Shown piece by piece: positions 1 to 10,939 of a stretch of DNA of 64,000 nt. The notes beneath the pieces are model-generated. The model worked only from the letters and a program-made list of their open reading frames with translations, had not been told where the DNA came from and made no database searches. Origin of the DNA: Rhinopomastus cyanomelas (Eukaryota; Chordata; Aves; Bucerotiformes; Rhinopomastidae); contig VXBP01003664.1 in NCBI GenBank assembly GCA_013400115.1, positions 136,203 through 200,202 of the forward strand, read 5' to 3'. The first letter of the stretch is position 1; each line of letters opens with the position of its first letter. A program made the position numbers and the translations under genes.

Positions 1-105
1 ACCCCAGAGCCGCCTTCACCTTACGGGGTGCAGCTACACACCCCATTATGTCACACCCCGGGAGAGGGGGTTACCTTGTCCCCAGATGGTTGGGGGGGCA
101 CTCAC

Positions 106-172
106 CCAGCACCACGTCGAGGAGGTCGCAGAGCAGCAGCAGGCACAGGGGGAGGGGGCTCATGGTCCGCAT
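106..172 (-). CDS. Candidate first coding exon with signal peptide (partial gene)
   Basis: Seen: on the minus strand an ATG at 172-170 opens a frame reading MRTMSPLPL, then a hydrophobic run rich in Leu (CLLLLCDLLD), then VVLG. It is followed at once by GTGAGT (105-100), a near-consensus splice donor that leaves one base of the next codon (phase 1). A second in-frame ATG at 163-161 has A at -3. A short basic start, a Leu-rich core and a small residue at a phase-1 junction are typical of signal-peptide exons of secreted or single-pass membrane proteins. The surrounding 180-280 is GC-rich, as first exons of bird genes often are. No in-frame stop is seen upstream as far as about 230. The rest of the gene would lie left of position 1. 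I do not recognise the gene. It could also be a chance open frame, since only 22 full codons are visible. Confidence 0.45.
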
Positions 173-289
173 GATGCCCTCGGGGAGCGGGGGTGCAGCC
201 CCATGAGGTGAGGTGGCGGGTGTCAGCAACTCCCCAGCCCCCTGCCCGGGGGCCGGGCGACCATCGCGGTGTGGGGGGGGGGCGGGGGN

Positions 290-505
290 AGGCAGGGATG
301 TGGGATTTAGGATGCAGGCAGGGAATGGGACTCAGGCATCAATGTGGAGTGCGAGCAGGGGATGGGATGCAGTCAGGGATGAGGGATGTGGGATGCAGGC
401 AGGTACGAGGTATGAGGGATACAGGTAGGGGATGGGATGCATGCAGGGGATGGGATGCAGTCTGGGATGTGGCATTTGGGATGCAGGCAGGGATGTAGGA
501 TGAAG
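290..505. repeat. Degenerate GGGATGCAGGCAGG minisatellite
   Basis: The stretch repeats variants of GGGATGCAGGCAGG and GGGATGNGGGAT about a dozen times with imperfect spacing. It is purine-rich on the plus strand. It lies just upstream (in the minus-strand sense) of the candidate first exon and directly after a poly-G run holding the only ambiguous base of the window (289). Both open frames through it are repeat translations and are not genes. Confidence 0.75.
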
Positions 506-3119
506 GCACAGAGAGCCCAGGGTAGCTCCAGAGCAGCAGTTTCCATCTCCTCCACTTTGTTTCAGCAATCCCCCTCTCCCTGCAGCAACCTAGCAGCAGG
601 ATCCAGCCCTGGAGCCATTCAGTGCACTCCGCCCACCCCAAGCCCCGATGCCAACCAGGGATGCAGGCCCCACTTTGCTGATGACCGTGTTTCCCCTCCA
701 GCTCCCCAGATTTAATGAGCTGCTGGAGGCAGCGGGAAGATGCCAGTGTTCTTTCTGAAGGGCTGGGGTAGGGAGTGGGATGGCCTGGGGCTCCCACACA
801 GCCATGGTGAGGGAAGAGATCAGGGGGTTTCTTAGTGTAGCTGTTCCACCCCAGGAGCAGCATTTCCCACCAAACATGCATCTTTTCTCCGCAAAATCAG
901 CTTTTAAGCCCTAACTTCTCCTTCTTCTCTGGTCCCATGTGGTCACTCTGTCTCCCCTACACCTGTTCCTACAGTCCTCAAGCCCACTTCAACCCCAAAT
1001 CCCACAACCAGCCCTCACTTCCAGCAGCACAAAGCCAGCTCCATGCAAAAGCAAACACCCCAGTCTCCTCTTTCTGGGGTTTTATATGCACAAAAAGGCA
1101 TCAGGGCAAAAGGTTTCCCTGGAATGGGGTTGAGAAACAGCCTCTGTACAGCTGAGACTTGGACACAACAATGACACCAGTTTAAACTGGTGGGTTATGG
1201 CTCATTTCTTAATGAACCCTTCTGGAAAAGCAACCAAGCTCTACCCAAATAATTAAATAAAAATAGATATTAAAAAAATCAAGTAATTGCTGAAGTTCTT
1301 TTGAGGGAGCCGGGTTTTCCCTCCCTTCTGCCTCTGCCTTTCATCTGCTGGGAAAAGCCTCTGCTCGTTCCCGCATGGAAATGCCTGGAAATCAGATTGC
1401 ACTCCATTTGATCGCGGATTTGATAGACCCCCATGAGAAACGTCCCTCTGCTGGGAATAGGGTGGATGTGGGACGGGAAGGACAGGTGCTGGCGGGGCTG
1501 CATCCCGGCAAACACAGCAGATTCAAGAAAAACCTCAGCCTAACAAGCCAGCCCGGAGGTAAACCCAAGTTCAGCCCAGCCTGGCCCAGCCATGCACCCT
1601 GCTGCTGCTGGTTCCGAGTCACTCTGCTGGGCTAGCAGCCCAGCTCAACCCGAATGGTGCTGTCAGCTTCTGCAAGAGCTGCTGCTCCGAGACGCCTCGG
1701 CTGAGATGTGGAACAAGCCCTTCTCTCGCTCTGCTCCATCACTGCTCATCCCCTTGTCCGCTCCCGCCCCTAGCAAACTGTGCCCGGGCTGTTTTGCTTT
1801 GCGTGGAGTGATTATTCTCCCACCCCTGGGTGCAGCAGCCCCTAGGTGAGGCAGGTAAAGCAGCAACGATGGAGGCTGGAGAGCAAAGAAGGGATGGCCC
1901 AGAGGAGCAGGAGGTATCTGAGACACACCCCCCCACACACACCCTGCAAAATATAAACTCAAATAAGCAGAGAAATTCTACCCCTGTGTCTTTTCAACGT
2001 GAATTTTACCTCCTTTTGGCTGCCTTCTCCCTGCCCCGAACAAAGAGCAGTGGGCTGGTGGGAGAAGCATGAATGAAGCCTTTAGAGTTGGACTTGCTTC
2101 CCCACAGCAGAGCTTCCCCACAGCAGAGCATCTTTGGCAGCCTCCAGTTGCTGGAGCTGGGCACAGGGAAACTCAATGAGGAGCGGCTGGGCTGTCAGCT
2201 GGACCCCAGGACATTGAAGGAGACAGTAAGTGATGCAAATTGCTGGGTGAAAATATTGCTGCTTGCACTGGGTGTCTGCCTCAGTTGGGTTTCGCCTGGG
2301 TGTTAATCTCGTCTGAGCACAGCGGCTGGTGAAATCCACTCGGTTGCAGCCCTGGCGGCTCCAGTCGCCTGGAAGGGGATGAACTGACCCAAGCCGATGG
2401 GGAGTGATGCTCCCTCCCTGGCTAAACGTGGCCGTCCAGACCGGGAAAGGGCTTCGTTCCATCTCTTCTTTATTAATAAGGGATCTCCTGCGGCCCCATC
2501 CCATTGCTGAAGGCTGGATTTGCTTCTTCCAGGCATCACCACCCTAATAAAATAGAAATGAGAGCTTGGGGATCGTCCTCCTGTCCTTCCCATCCCAGAC
2601 CCAGCCTGGAAAAACTAGGTCCAAAGCCTCAGCAACAGCATCCTTGGGGAGCAGCTGAAATTCAGGGCAGAGCATCACGGGCGAGAGTCCTCTTCTTGTC
2701 CTCGGCGACACCGACTCGGCACCAAAAAAAGGTTCCATAAAGGGGGAAGCTTCGCGGCTCCTCTCTCCCGACCTTTCCAGAAGAAGGACTAGCACTAATT
2801 AGCCAAGCGGGAGTGTGGCAAGGGATGCGGTTCCTCATTAGCCTCTCTGAGACTCCCAGCCACACAACTGATAAGCACCCACGAGGAAATTAACTCGGGC
2901 ACGAGGGCTCCGCAATCAAGATTAATGAAGAAACAGGCAGAGAGCAGCACGAAGCTCCCTCCTGCCCTTCGTGCCTCGGGAAATGGGGCCGATCCCAGCA
3001 GAGGAACTTGGTGGAGAAAGTCCCCGTTCAGCCTGGACTAACTGAGACCTTCCTCACTAGGTGGGAAGTCTCTAGGAGACAAATCCTGGTCCCTAATGCC
3101 TGGGTCTTGCACTGTCCCC
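506..3119. other. Unique sequence, no gene or repeat recognised
   Basis: No CR1 and no convincing exon were seen. It holds a 16-bp direct duplication (CTTCCCCACAGCAGAG twice) at about 2097-2130 and an A/T-rich patch at 1250-1280. A stretch at 2865-2945 has GATAAG and two ATTAA-type sites, which looks like regulatory DNA, but this rests on composition alone. Confidence 0.5.
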
Positions 3120-3632
3120 AGGCTGGAAGACCGGAGAATCCCAGACTGGGGTGGGTTGGGAGGGAGCTCGGAGCTCTCTCAGTACCAACTTCCTGCCAGG
3201 AGCAGCAGCAACTCTCACCGGACCAGGGTGCCAACAGCTCCTTCCAACCTGCCCTTGGCCAACCCCCTGCCAGGGATGGAGCAGCCACAACCTCCCTGGG
3301 CAACCTGTTCCAGGGCCTCAGCAGCCTTACAGCAGAGGGATTTCTGCCTCAGATCTCATCTCCCTCTTGGAGCTTGAACCCAGCCCCCTTGTCCCAGCAC
3401 CAGAGTCCCTGGGCAGAAGTCCCTCTCCAGATCTCCTGGAGCCCCTGCAGGGACTAGAAGCTGCTCTGAGGTCCCCCGGAGCCTCCTCTTCTCCAGACTG
3501 AACACCCCCATCTCCCTCAGCCTGTCCCCAGAGCAGAGGGGCTGCAGACCTTTGAGCATCCTCTTGGCCTCCTCTGGCCTCAATCCAACAGCTCCAGGTC
3601 CATGTTGTCCTCGGTACTCCAGAACTGGGCAG
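3120..3632 (-). mobile_element. CR1 fragment, 3'-end type B
   Basis: Antisense CR1 with its 3' end on the left (GAATCCCAGACTGG, then GGGAGGGAGCTCGGAGC). It reads leftwards through the conserved stretch GGGCAACCTGTTCCAGGG and the CAGATCTCATCTCC segment to AGCTCCAGGTCC. It is truncated at its 5' end, where it meets a plus-strand copy of another type at 3633. It is non-coding now; both strands carry stops in all frames over its length. Confidence 0.85.
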
Positions 3633-3952
3633 TCCTCACTGCTCTCTACTGTGAGTGCAGTGAGGTGGGGGTTGGCCTCTTCTCACTAGGGACTGGCGAT
3701 GGGACCAGAGGAAATGGGGTCAGGTGGTGCCAGGGGAGGGTCAGGTTGGATCTGAGGAAAAACCTCTTGCAAGTGGTGGTGGGGAACCCTCGGAACAGGC
3801 TGCCCAGAGACAGGGTGGAGGCACCATCCCTGGAAGGGTTCAACAACTAAGCAGCCTGGCTCAGGAGCTGGGTTAGTGTTTGGGGGTCGTAGGGCAGGCG
3901 GTTGGACTTGATGATCTTGAAGGTCTTTCCCCACGCTGATAATTCTGTGGCC
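3633..3952 (+). mobile_element. CR1 fragment, 3'-end type D
   Basis: Sense CR1 starting at CCTCACTGCTCTCTAC and running through CTAGGGACTGGCGATG, GGAACAGGCTGCCCAGAG and GGTTGGACTTGATG to a tail reading GATAATTCTGTGG. Its 5' end abuts the 5' end of the antisense copy to the left, so the two tails point outwards. The two copies are of different 3'-end types, so this is not one inverted element. Confidence 0.85.
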
Positions 3953-4740
3953 CGATGACTCGCCCTGTGAGGAAACCTACCCCAGCACAAGGCTCCCAAA
4001 CCCCCTGGCGACTTAAAACCTGGGGCAAAATGAAATGCCCTCAGTGGTGCCTGACCCCAACCCACTCATTATCCCCCCTCACAAACCACTTTCCATCACA
4101 ACCAGCACTCAGCGCCAGTGGGTAGAGCCCCACAAGACTCATCACCGCAGGACACCCCGAGCCCCGAAGCCTTTTCCTCTGCAGAAGGTCTGGCTGCCCC
4201 CGACCCCGCTCTCAGCATCCATCTTCCAGCGCTCAAACCCCACTGCAAAGGGGGAAGGATGAGGTTTCCAGGCGGCAGCAGCTTTTCTGGCAGCCCCGCC
4301 GCGGACTTTTCTTAGCAGAACAGCTGGAGTCAAAGGGCCGTTTCCTTGGTTAAAAAAAACCCACCTCATTGAGTTTATTTTTAGGGTCTCGTCGAGCACT
4401 GAGTCCGCTGCAGCCAGGTAGTGTGAAGCAGCCAAACCCTGAGATGCAGGAGGGGAATTAAAGCAATTTATCCCAAGCTTTTCCCCTCCCTTGACAAGGC
4501 CAGCGGTGGGAGAACCACGAGAAGAGCATCATTGCATCAGCGAGGGGCTTTCCAGAGCCACTTGCCGTGATTAATGAACTAATTAATATGGAAGGGTAGG
4601 AGCAAACCCCGAAGCCCCTGAACCCACCACGTGAATGTGCATCACTGGCACTTTCATCCCCAAGTGTCTCAAAAGGAAGGTATTTGCTAACCTCTTCCTT
4701 CAGGTAATTCCCAGGGTTAGTGTTTGGGGCTGTAATTACA
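3953..4740. other. Unique sequence
   Basis: No gene or repeat recognised. An A-rich run lies at 4352-4360. ATTAATGAACTAATTAATATGG at about 4568-4592 is a dense group of homeodomain-type TAAT cores, noted only as composition. Confidence 0.4.
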
Positions 4741-4800
4741 GAATCGCAGGATTGGACTGGATGATCTTTCAAGGTCCCTTCCAATCCCTAATGATTCTAT
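4741..4800 (+). mobile_element. CR1 3' tail, type A, forming a hairpin with the next copy
   Basis: This short sense fragment holds only the last ~50 bp of CR1: GGACTGGATGATC through TTCCAATCCCTAATG and ATTCTATG. It faces the antisense copy that begins at once, so 4754-4793 can pair with 4811-4850. Confidence 0.85.
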
Positions 4801-5430
4801 GATCACAGAACATTAGGGATTGGGAGGGACCTTGAAAGGTCAGCCAGTCCCATCCCCCTGACACTGCAGGATCCCCTAGATCCAAAGGATCACAGAATAT
4901 CAGGGATTGGAAGGGAGCTCAAAAGATCATCTAGTCCAATCCTCTGCCACAGCAGCATCCCCTAGATCCAGTTGCACAGGAACATGGCCAGGTGGGTTTG
5001 AAACCTCTCCACAACAAGAGACTCCACAATCACCACTGGGCAGCCCCTGCCAGGGCTCTGGCACCATCACTGGCAAGAAGGTCCTTCTCACATTGATGGG
5101 GAACCTCCTCTGCTCCAGCTCACACCCGCTGCCCCTTTTCCTATCACTGGGTGCACCTGAGCAGAGCCTGGCTCCCTCCTCCTCACACTCACCCATTCCA
5201 TCCCACCCCTCAGGCTCCTGTTTCGCAGCTCAAGAGACCCAGCTCTCTCAGCTCTTCCTCAGCAGGGAGATGCTCCCTCCCTCCGTCATCCCTGTGGCTT
5301 TGTGCTGGGCTGTCTCCAGGGACTGAGGGGTCCACAACTGTGCACCACATCCCAGATGTGGTCTTACCAGGGCAGAATAGATGGGGAGGAGAAACTCTCT
5401 CCATCTACCAATCACCCCACTTCTGATAAG
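4801..5430 (-). mobile_element. CR1 fragment, type A, with duplicated tail
   Basis: Antisense CR1. The 3' end (CACAGAACATTAGGG) appears twice, at 4805 and 4892, so the tail is duplicated with an 87-bp offset that includes the CACAGAAT head. It continues through CCCACTGGGCAGCCCC-like sequence, TTCTCACATTGATGGG, and the GGGTGCACCTGAGCAG and CTCAGCAGGGAGATG segments to the reverse-transcriptase C-terminal region at CTCCATCTACCAATC. It is 5'-truncated at about 5430. Confidence 0.9.
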
Positions 5431-5841
5431 TTTAAAAGAGGAAAAAATATCTTTTATACCAACCACCACTGGAATTACTTTGGGGTGTTTTTTGTAACAG
5501 GATGCTCCTCCCCAAAACCACCCCAATCGGCCCAGAACCCAAAATTCCCTCCAACCAGCCTCAAAAAAACCCCATCTCACACCACAAAACGAATCCTCCT
5601 AGGAGCTATATAAATATAACAGTGCACATGCACGGATAGATATAAATAAATATATAATGTGAGACGTTGGAGAGGACGTCTTTGCAGCTGTATAAATAGG
5701 CTGATGACAGCCACAGGGTGGATATAAATAAGATTAAAAGTCACAGGCACCCTTTCCCTGGCGTTTTCCCCACCTCCATCTTGCAAAGGGGATGAAAAAT
5801 AGCATCCTCCAGCCTCCACAACCTGCTTTTTTTACAGTAAA
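5431..5841. other. Unique sequence, A/T-rich in the middle
   Basis: 5610-5700 holds several ATATAAATA-like words and is A/T-rich. No open frame or repeat was recognised. Confidence 0.4.
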
Positions 5842-6143
5842 ATCACAGAGTGACTGAGGCTTGAGAAGCCCCTCTGAGCTCAGCCAGCCCAGATCAGGAC
5901 CTAACATCACCCCAGCGGCCACACCAGGGCACTAAGGGCCACAGCCAGGCTGTCCTTCAACACCTCCAGGGATGGTGACTCCACCATTGCCCTGGGCAGT
6001 GCAGTCCAGCCTCTGATCCCCCTTTCCCTGCGGAAGGGCTAGCTAACATCCAACCTGACCCTCCCCTGGCTGCTTCAGGCTCTGCCCTCTCACCCTGGCG
6101 CTGGTTGCCTGGGAGAAGAGCCTGACCCCCACCTGACTACAAC
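5842..6143 (-). mobile_element. Old CR1 fragment
   Basis: Antisense CR1, diverged. The tail is at AATCACAGAGTGACTG. It then runs through ACACCTCCAGGGATGG, CTCCACCATTGCCC and AACATCCAACCTGACC to CTGACCCCCACCTG. It stops where a type B copy begins, so the type B element probably inserted into or beside it. Confidence 0.75.
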
Positions 6144-6144
6144 C

Positions 6145-6588
6145 AACTGGGTTGGGTTGGGAGAGGGCTCAGAGCTCACCCAGTGCCAACCCTCTGCCAG
6201 GAGCAGCGGCACCTCTCACCAGGCTAGGGTCCCCATAGCCCCATCCAACCTGCCCTTGGACACTGCCAGGGGTGATGGAGCAGCCACAACTTCCCTGGGC
6301 AACCTGTTCCATGGCCTCAGTAGCCTCACAGCAGAGGGATTTCTGCCTCAGATCTCATCTCCTTCTCCCCTCTTCCACCTTGAACCCAGCCCCCTTGTCC
6401 CAGCACCAGAGTTGCTGGGCAGAAGTCCCTCTTCAACTTCCCTCTAGCCCCTGTAGGGATTAAAAGCTGCTCTGAGGTCCCCCAGATCCTTCTTCTCTCC
6501 AGGCTGAACAGCCCCAGCTCCCTTAGCCTGTACCCAGAGCAAAGGGGCTGCAGCCCTCTGATCATCTTTATGGGACTGGTCTCAGTCT
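6145..6588 (-). mobile_element. CR1 fragment, type B
   Basis: Antisense CR1 beginning GTTGGGTTGGGAGAGG and GCTCAGAGCTCACCC, then GGGCAACCTGTTCC, CAGATCTCATCTCC, CTTGTCCCAGCACC and CAGCCTGTACCCAGAG. It closely resembles the copies at 3120, 21502 and 35985. It is directly followed by a short sense tail. Confidence 0.85.
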
Positions 6589-6630
6589 AAAAGGTCTTTT
6601 CCAAACAAAATGATTCCGTGATTCTGTGGG
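6589..6630 (+). mobile_element. CR1 3' tail fragment, type D
   Basis: About 40 bp of sense CR1 tail, AAAAGGTCTTTTCCAA and then ATGATTCCGTGATTCTG. It is joined to the 5' side of the antisense copy on the left, so the two tails point outwards. Confidence 0.7.
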
Positions 6631-7079
6631 TGCTAGGGGACTAGTTTCTCCTTTAGGAGAAGGTCTTGAAGCATGGGTGTGGTGATGCTGGGGCTGAAAT
6701 GGGACCAGTGTACGGATGCAGCATCCTTTGGAGTGGAGAGGCAGTGGTGTCAAGTGTTTGCAAACCCTGGCCTGGTTCTGCAGAGCTGGCAATTGGCAGC
6801 CATTTAAAAGTTATAAATCTCCTAATCTCCAAGGTCGGGGCCACTTTCAGGGGGAAACTTCGCAGAGCAAAGTCAGAAAAACCCAGCTGATGCTCCAGAA
6901 CCATGGAGAGACACCCTTGGAGCATCTCGCAGGCCTCAAACCCAACATGAGCTGCAGCATAAGTCAGAGAGACAGCTGCACAGAGAAACAACCACGTCTT
7001 AGAAGCAGAGGGTGGCTCTCCATCAGCTCAGGGCTGCTGCAGCTTGGTCACAAACCACTGGCATTTTGATATATTTTCA
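6631..7079. other. Unique sequence
   Basis: No repeat, gene or clear motif recognised. Short open frames on both strands show no recognisable domain. Confidence 0.4.
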
Positions 7080-7385
7080 CAGGACCACAGACTCACAGAA
7101 CATCAGGGGCTGGAAGGGACCTCAAAAGATCAGCCAGTCCAGTCCCACACACACTGCAGGATCCCCTAGAGCCAGTCACACAGGAACATCCAGGTGGGTT
7201 TGAAATGGCTCCAGAGAAGGAGACTCCACAACCCCACTGGGCAGCCCCTGACAGGGCTCTGGCACCCTCACTGGCAAGAAGGTCCTTCTCACAACTGATG
7301 TGAAACCTCCTCTGTCCCAGCTCACACCCGCTGCCCCTTGTCCTGTCACTGGGTGCCCCTGAGCAGAGCCTGGCTCCATCCTCCT
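7080..7385 (-). mobile_element. CR1 fragment, type A
   Basis: Antisense CR1: tail CACAGAACATCAGGGG, one tail unit ending GGATCCCCTAGAGCC, then GGGCAGCCCCTGACAG, TTCTCACAACTGATG, CTTGTCCTGTCACTGG, and a truncated 5' end at CCATCCTCCTGA. Confidence 0.9.
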
Positions 7386-8553
7386 GATTTTGCTAAAATT
7401 CCCTTTGGGATCATCTCCCCCTCTGTGGGTTTGCTGTCACGACTGCACTCTGGAGTAGTTTGCCTTGCTCAGTGCCCACCGTCCTCGCGCTGACGCTGTC
7501 TGCTCTTTCACAGAACTTCCTCCTCCCTGGGGTCATGTAGGGTCACGCTCCCAGGGTCAGCAGAGCCAGCTCTGCTGCCATCTCAGCCATGGAGGTCTCG
7601 GCTATTGATTTACCGGTGCCCATCGCTGATCGCTTCCTTGCAAAGGGCTGTCAGGTCTTTTCTGTGTCTGCGGTGCCTTCAGCTCACTTGTGTTTCAGGG
7701 GGCTAGTCTGGCACAGGCTGGGGGTTTTAGTGGGTGGGAATAGGACTGTGTACATGCTTTTGCATGGAAAAGTCATGTGAGAAAAGGGTTGACTTGTGAG
7801 ATTAACGGGGCTTCGTATCCTCAGCAGTTTTAACTCCCCAAACAGAGGCCAAGGGAAGATGCTGATGGCAGCAGGAGCCTTTCCAGCTCTGCCTGTGTCC
7901 CCTCCTGACCTCAGCTCCTCCACGACTGCCCTGAACTTTGGGAAAAGCCAAGGCTGGGAAGGCAGTTCTCAGCAGGACCCAGCCAAATGCGATGAGACAG
8001 GTCCCCTCCAGCCCTCACCCATCTCCCCAGCATGACAGGAGCGGGGGGGGGGAGCTGGCTCCCACCTCCTTCTACCCCATTGCCTTGCCCCTAGCAAAGC
8101 AAACACCCCCCCAATATATTTGCAGAGGGATTTCCACAGTGGAGGGGGGCTGATCTCGGGGCAACCCTGGCCGGTATTGAGGTGAGCAGCTTTTCTGAGG
8201 CTTCTCATCACCCAGCCCAGGGTGAGCAAACAGCAGTCAACGTCTGTTCAAACAGAGCTGCCGTCGGGGGCGGCGCGCGGCTGTTTACACCCCTGAAGAA
8301 AGCAATCTCGCCACAGCCTCTCGTGCCTGTCAGCTCCTGTCACGTTTCATCCCTACCTTCCGAAACCTCTTTGCATCCCATGTTCCAAGCTTTGCTTCCC
8401 TCGCCAGCTCACCCCAGGAAAGGGATCACCCCTCAATCACTCACCTGCCCTTTGCGAGATAGAAAATCTTGTCCTTTTCCAAAGCAGTTGGGCTGCAAAT
8501 CCTGCAGTACCCTGCTCCCAGGCACCATCCATGTCTGCACCTTCATCACCAGC
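7386..8553. other. Unique sequence
   Basis: No repeat family recognised. A run of ten G lies at about 8043-8052. A CpG-containing patch at 8255-8285 (GTCGGGGGCGGCGCGCGG) is short. No exon can be supported. Confidence 0.4.
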
Positions 8554-9660
8554 CACAGAGTCATAGAATGGTTTCATCTGGGAGAGATCTTCAGTATTGT
8601 CAAGGCCAACCTTTTCCCAGCCCTGTCAGCACAGAATCACAGAACATTAGGGATTGGAAGGGACCTTGAAATATCAGCCTGTCCCATGCCCCTGACAGAG
8701 CAGGATCCCCTAGATCCAGTTGCATAGGGACGTGGCCAGGAGGGTTTGAAACTTCTCCAGAGGAGACCACACAACCGCCACTGGGCAGTCCCTGCCAGAG
8801 CTCTGGCACCCTTGCTGGGAACAAGGTCCTTCTCACGTTGATGTGGAACCTCCTCTGGTCCATCTCACAGCCGCTGCCCCTTTTCCTATCACTGGGTGGC
8901 CCTGAGCAGAGCCTGGCTCCATCCTCCTGACACCCACCCTTTCCATATTAATCAACATTCATGGGGTCACTCTTCAGGCTCATTTTCTCCAAGATCAGGA
9001 GACCCAGCTCCCTCAGCCCTTCCTCAGCAAGGAGACACTCCCTCCCTCCATCATCCCTGTGACTATGCACCGTTCTGTCTCCAGCAGCTCTGTGTCCTTC
9101 TGGAACTGAGGGGCCCACAACTGGACACGACATTCCAGCTGTGGTCTCAGCAGGGCAGCGTAGAGGGGGAGGAGAACCTCTCTTCATCTACTAATCACAC
9201 CACTTCTGATCCACCCCAGGATACCATTGGCCTTGTTGGCCACCAGGGCCCACTGCTGGCTCCTGGCCATCCTGCTGGCCACCAGGAGCCCCAGATCCCT
9301 TTCTCCCACTGAATTCTGTCCCTCAATGCAGCATCTACCCTTCTATTCAACATCTTCAGGGATGGAGACTCAAGATGTTCCAGTGCCAGACAACCCTCTC
9401 AGTCAAGAAATTCCTCCTGACATCCAACCTGACGTCCCCTGGTGCAGCTTAAGGCTGCTTCCTCTCATCCTTTCAGTTGCCACTAGGGAGAACAGACTAA
9501 TCCTCACCTCTCTACACCCTCCTTTCAAGCAGTTGTAGAGAGCGATAATGTCTCCCCTCAATCTCATCTTCCCCAGGCTAAACAGCCCCCAATCCCTCAT
9601 AGAACAGCTGTTCCAAATCCTTTACTGGCTTGGTAACAGCCTCTGTACCCTCTCCGGACC
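8554..9660 (-). mobile_element. Old CR1 interrupted by a younger CR1
   Basis: An older antisense CR1 begins at CACAGAGTCATAGAATGG (8554) and reads to CCCTGTCAG (8628). It resumes at about 9311 with CTCAATGCAGCATC, ATCTTCAGGGATGG, CACTAGGGAGAACAG and CAGTTGTAGAGAGCG, ending at CCTCTCCGGACC. The interval is filled by a younger, less diverged copy. The two flanks join into one continuous CR1 3' region, so this is a nested insertion and gives relative ages. Confidence 0.8.
8629..9310 (-). mobile_element. Young CR1 type A nested in the older copy
   Basis: Antisense CR1 starting CACAGAATCACAGAAC and TTAGGGATTGG, with the whole 3' region through GAGCAGGATCCCC, TTCTCACGTTGATG, CATCCTCCTGACACC and CAGCTGTGGTCTCAGC, then GGCCACCAGGGCCCAC to CCCAGATCCCTTTC. 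At about 680 bp it is one of the longer type A copies. It ends within the region encoding the C-terminal part of the reverse transcriptase. Confidence 0.9.
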
Positions 9661-10356
9661 TTCTTCCTCCTCACTCGCTCCCAGCATCCTCATCCCCTGC
9701 TCTGCTTTTGCACAGCTTTGCCTAGCCTGCCCCATAAATCTGCAGGTTCAACGCAACCATAAATTTTTCACTTATTGTCCAGGGAGATCTTGCGACGTCT
9801 GCATCACCTTGGGCACACGAGATGTTTCACGGAGCGGGGAACATCCATCCATCTCAGAGCAGCACGCGTGTTTCCTGCTCCAGACACCGGCTCCAGACGC
9901 TGTCCATCACGCAGAGAGAAAAGAGCCGGTAAGAGGCAACACGCGACGACGCCAATAGCCCCGTTTGGGCACTGGGGAGGTTCTCAGACAGGTTTCTCAT
10001 GTGCTCAAAGCTCTGTCCTGAAGGTGTGAATGGGATTTGCTTGTTTGCAGGCTTTTTGAGTCCCCCCCCAGCAGCAAGGTCTCTGCTCTGTGCTTTGGAA
10101 GAAAGGTGAGTTACGCAAGCTCCAGTGCAGTGGGATAGCAAGGACTCGTGTGAGCAGCAGGGCTAAAACACCCCCTCTGCTTTGACCTACATTGCAGACA
10201 CGTAGGTTGATTCCTCGACATCCAGGAAAGCAGGAGGAGCCCATGATGGGCTCTGGAGCATTGCTTTGGTGCTTGACCTGCCCATGAGGGAAAAGGAAAA
10301 GGAAAGGATGATTTGGGGGTCAAAAGCTTCAAAATGGACACTTTTTGATAATTAAA
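9661..10356. other. Unique sequence with regulatory-like composition
   Basis: 9740-9960 contains CATAAATTTTTCAC, TTGCGACGTCTGC and CpG-bearing words unlike the flanking CR1. No exon recognised. Confidence 0.35.
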
Positions 10357-10612
10357 ATCATAGAATCATTGAATCATAGAGCGACCCAGGGTGGAAGGGA
10401 CCTCGGAGCTCATCTATTCCAGCACCCTGACAGGGGCAGAGATTCCTCTCAACCAGGCTTGGTTGCTCAAGGCATCATCCAACCTGCCCCTGAGCACCTC
10501 CAGAGCAGGCAGCCTCAGCCTCTGCAGGCAATCAATTCCAGAGTCTCTCCACCCTGGCACTGAAGAGCTTCTTCCTCAGATCCAGCTGTTCCTAAACGTC
10601 AGGTTTGGGCCA
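10357..10612 (-). mobile_element. CR1 fragment, type E
   Basis: Antisense CR1. The tail repeats ATAGAATCAT and TTGAATCATAG, followed by GGTGGAAGGGACCTCGG and the type E marker CTCTCAACCAGGCT, then CACCTCCAGAGCAGG and TTCTTCCTCAGATCC. It shares its layout with the copy at 12376. Confidence 0.85.
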
Positions 10613-10939
10613 TGACGAGGGACCAGGAGCATCTGCACCAGATGGGTCTCCTTAGGGGAAATTCGTTGAAACAGGCTGCTCAACAGGCTTGCGCTGGACC
10701 TGCTAAATACCTGCTGGGATGGCTCCTTGCTCACCAAGAGCAGAGCAGAAAGGAAAATGAAGGTGAGGTTTTATGGGCAAACCCGAGGGGACTCAGTTGC
10801 TTCAGTGCTGCTGCTCTGGAAGATGGGAACTGCTGCCGCCAAACCTGGGAAAAACAGCTCCAACCTCTTCTCACCCCGGCGACTGCTCATCACCCTCACC
10901 TGTAGCAGATGTGAAAGCAGCAGGAGGATGAGCTCAGAT
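10613..10939. other. Unique sequence
   Basis: No repeat or gene recognised in this 330-bp interval between two antisense CR1 copies. Confidence 0.4.

Noticed and set aside
1..75. A second exon of the left-edge gene (donor-like GTAACC at about 74-69 on the minus strand)
   Set aside because: The space between the two donors is too short for an intron plus acceptor, and no acceptor tract is seen.
289..289. Single ambiguous base beside a G run
   Set aside because: Most likely a base-calling or assembly uncertainty in the homopolymer; no biological meaning.
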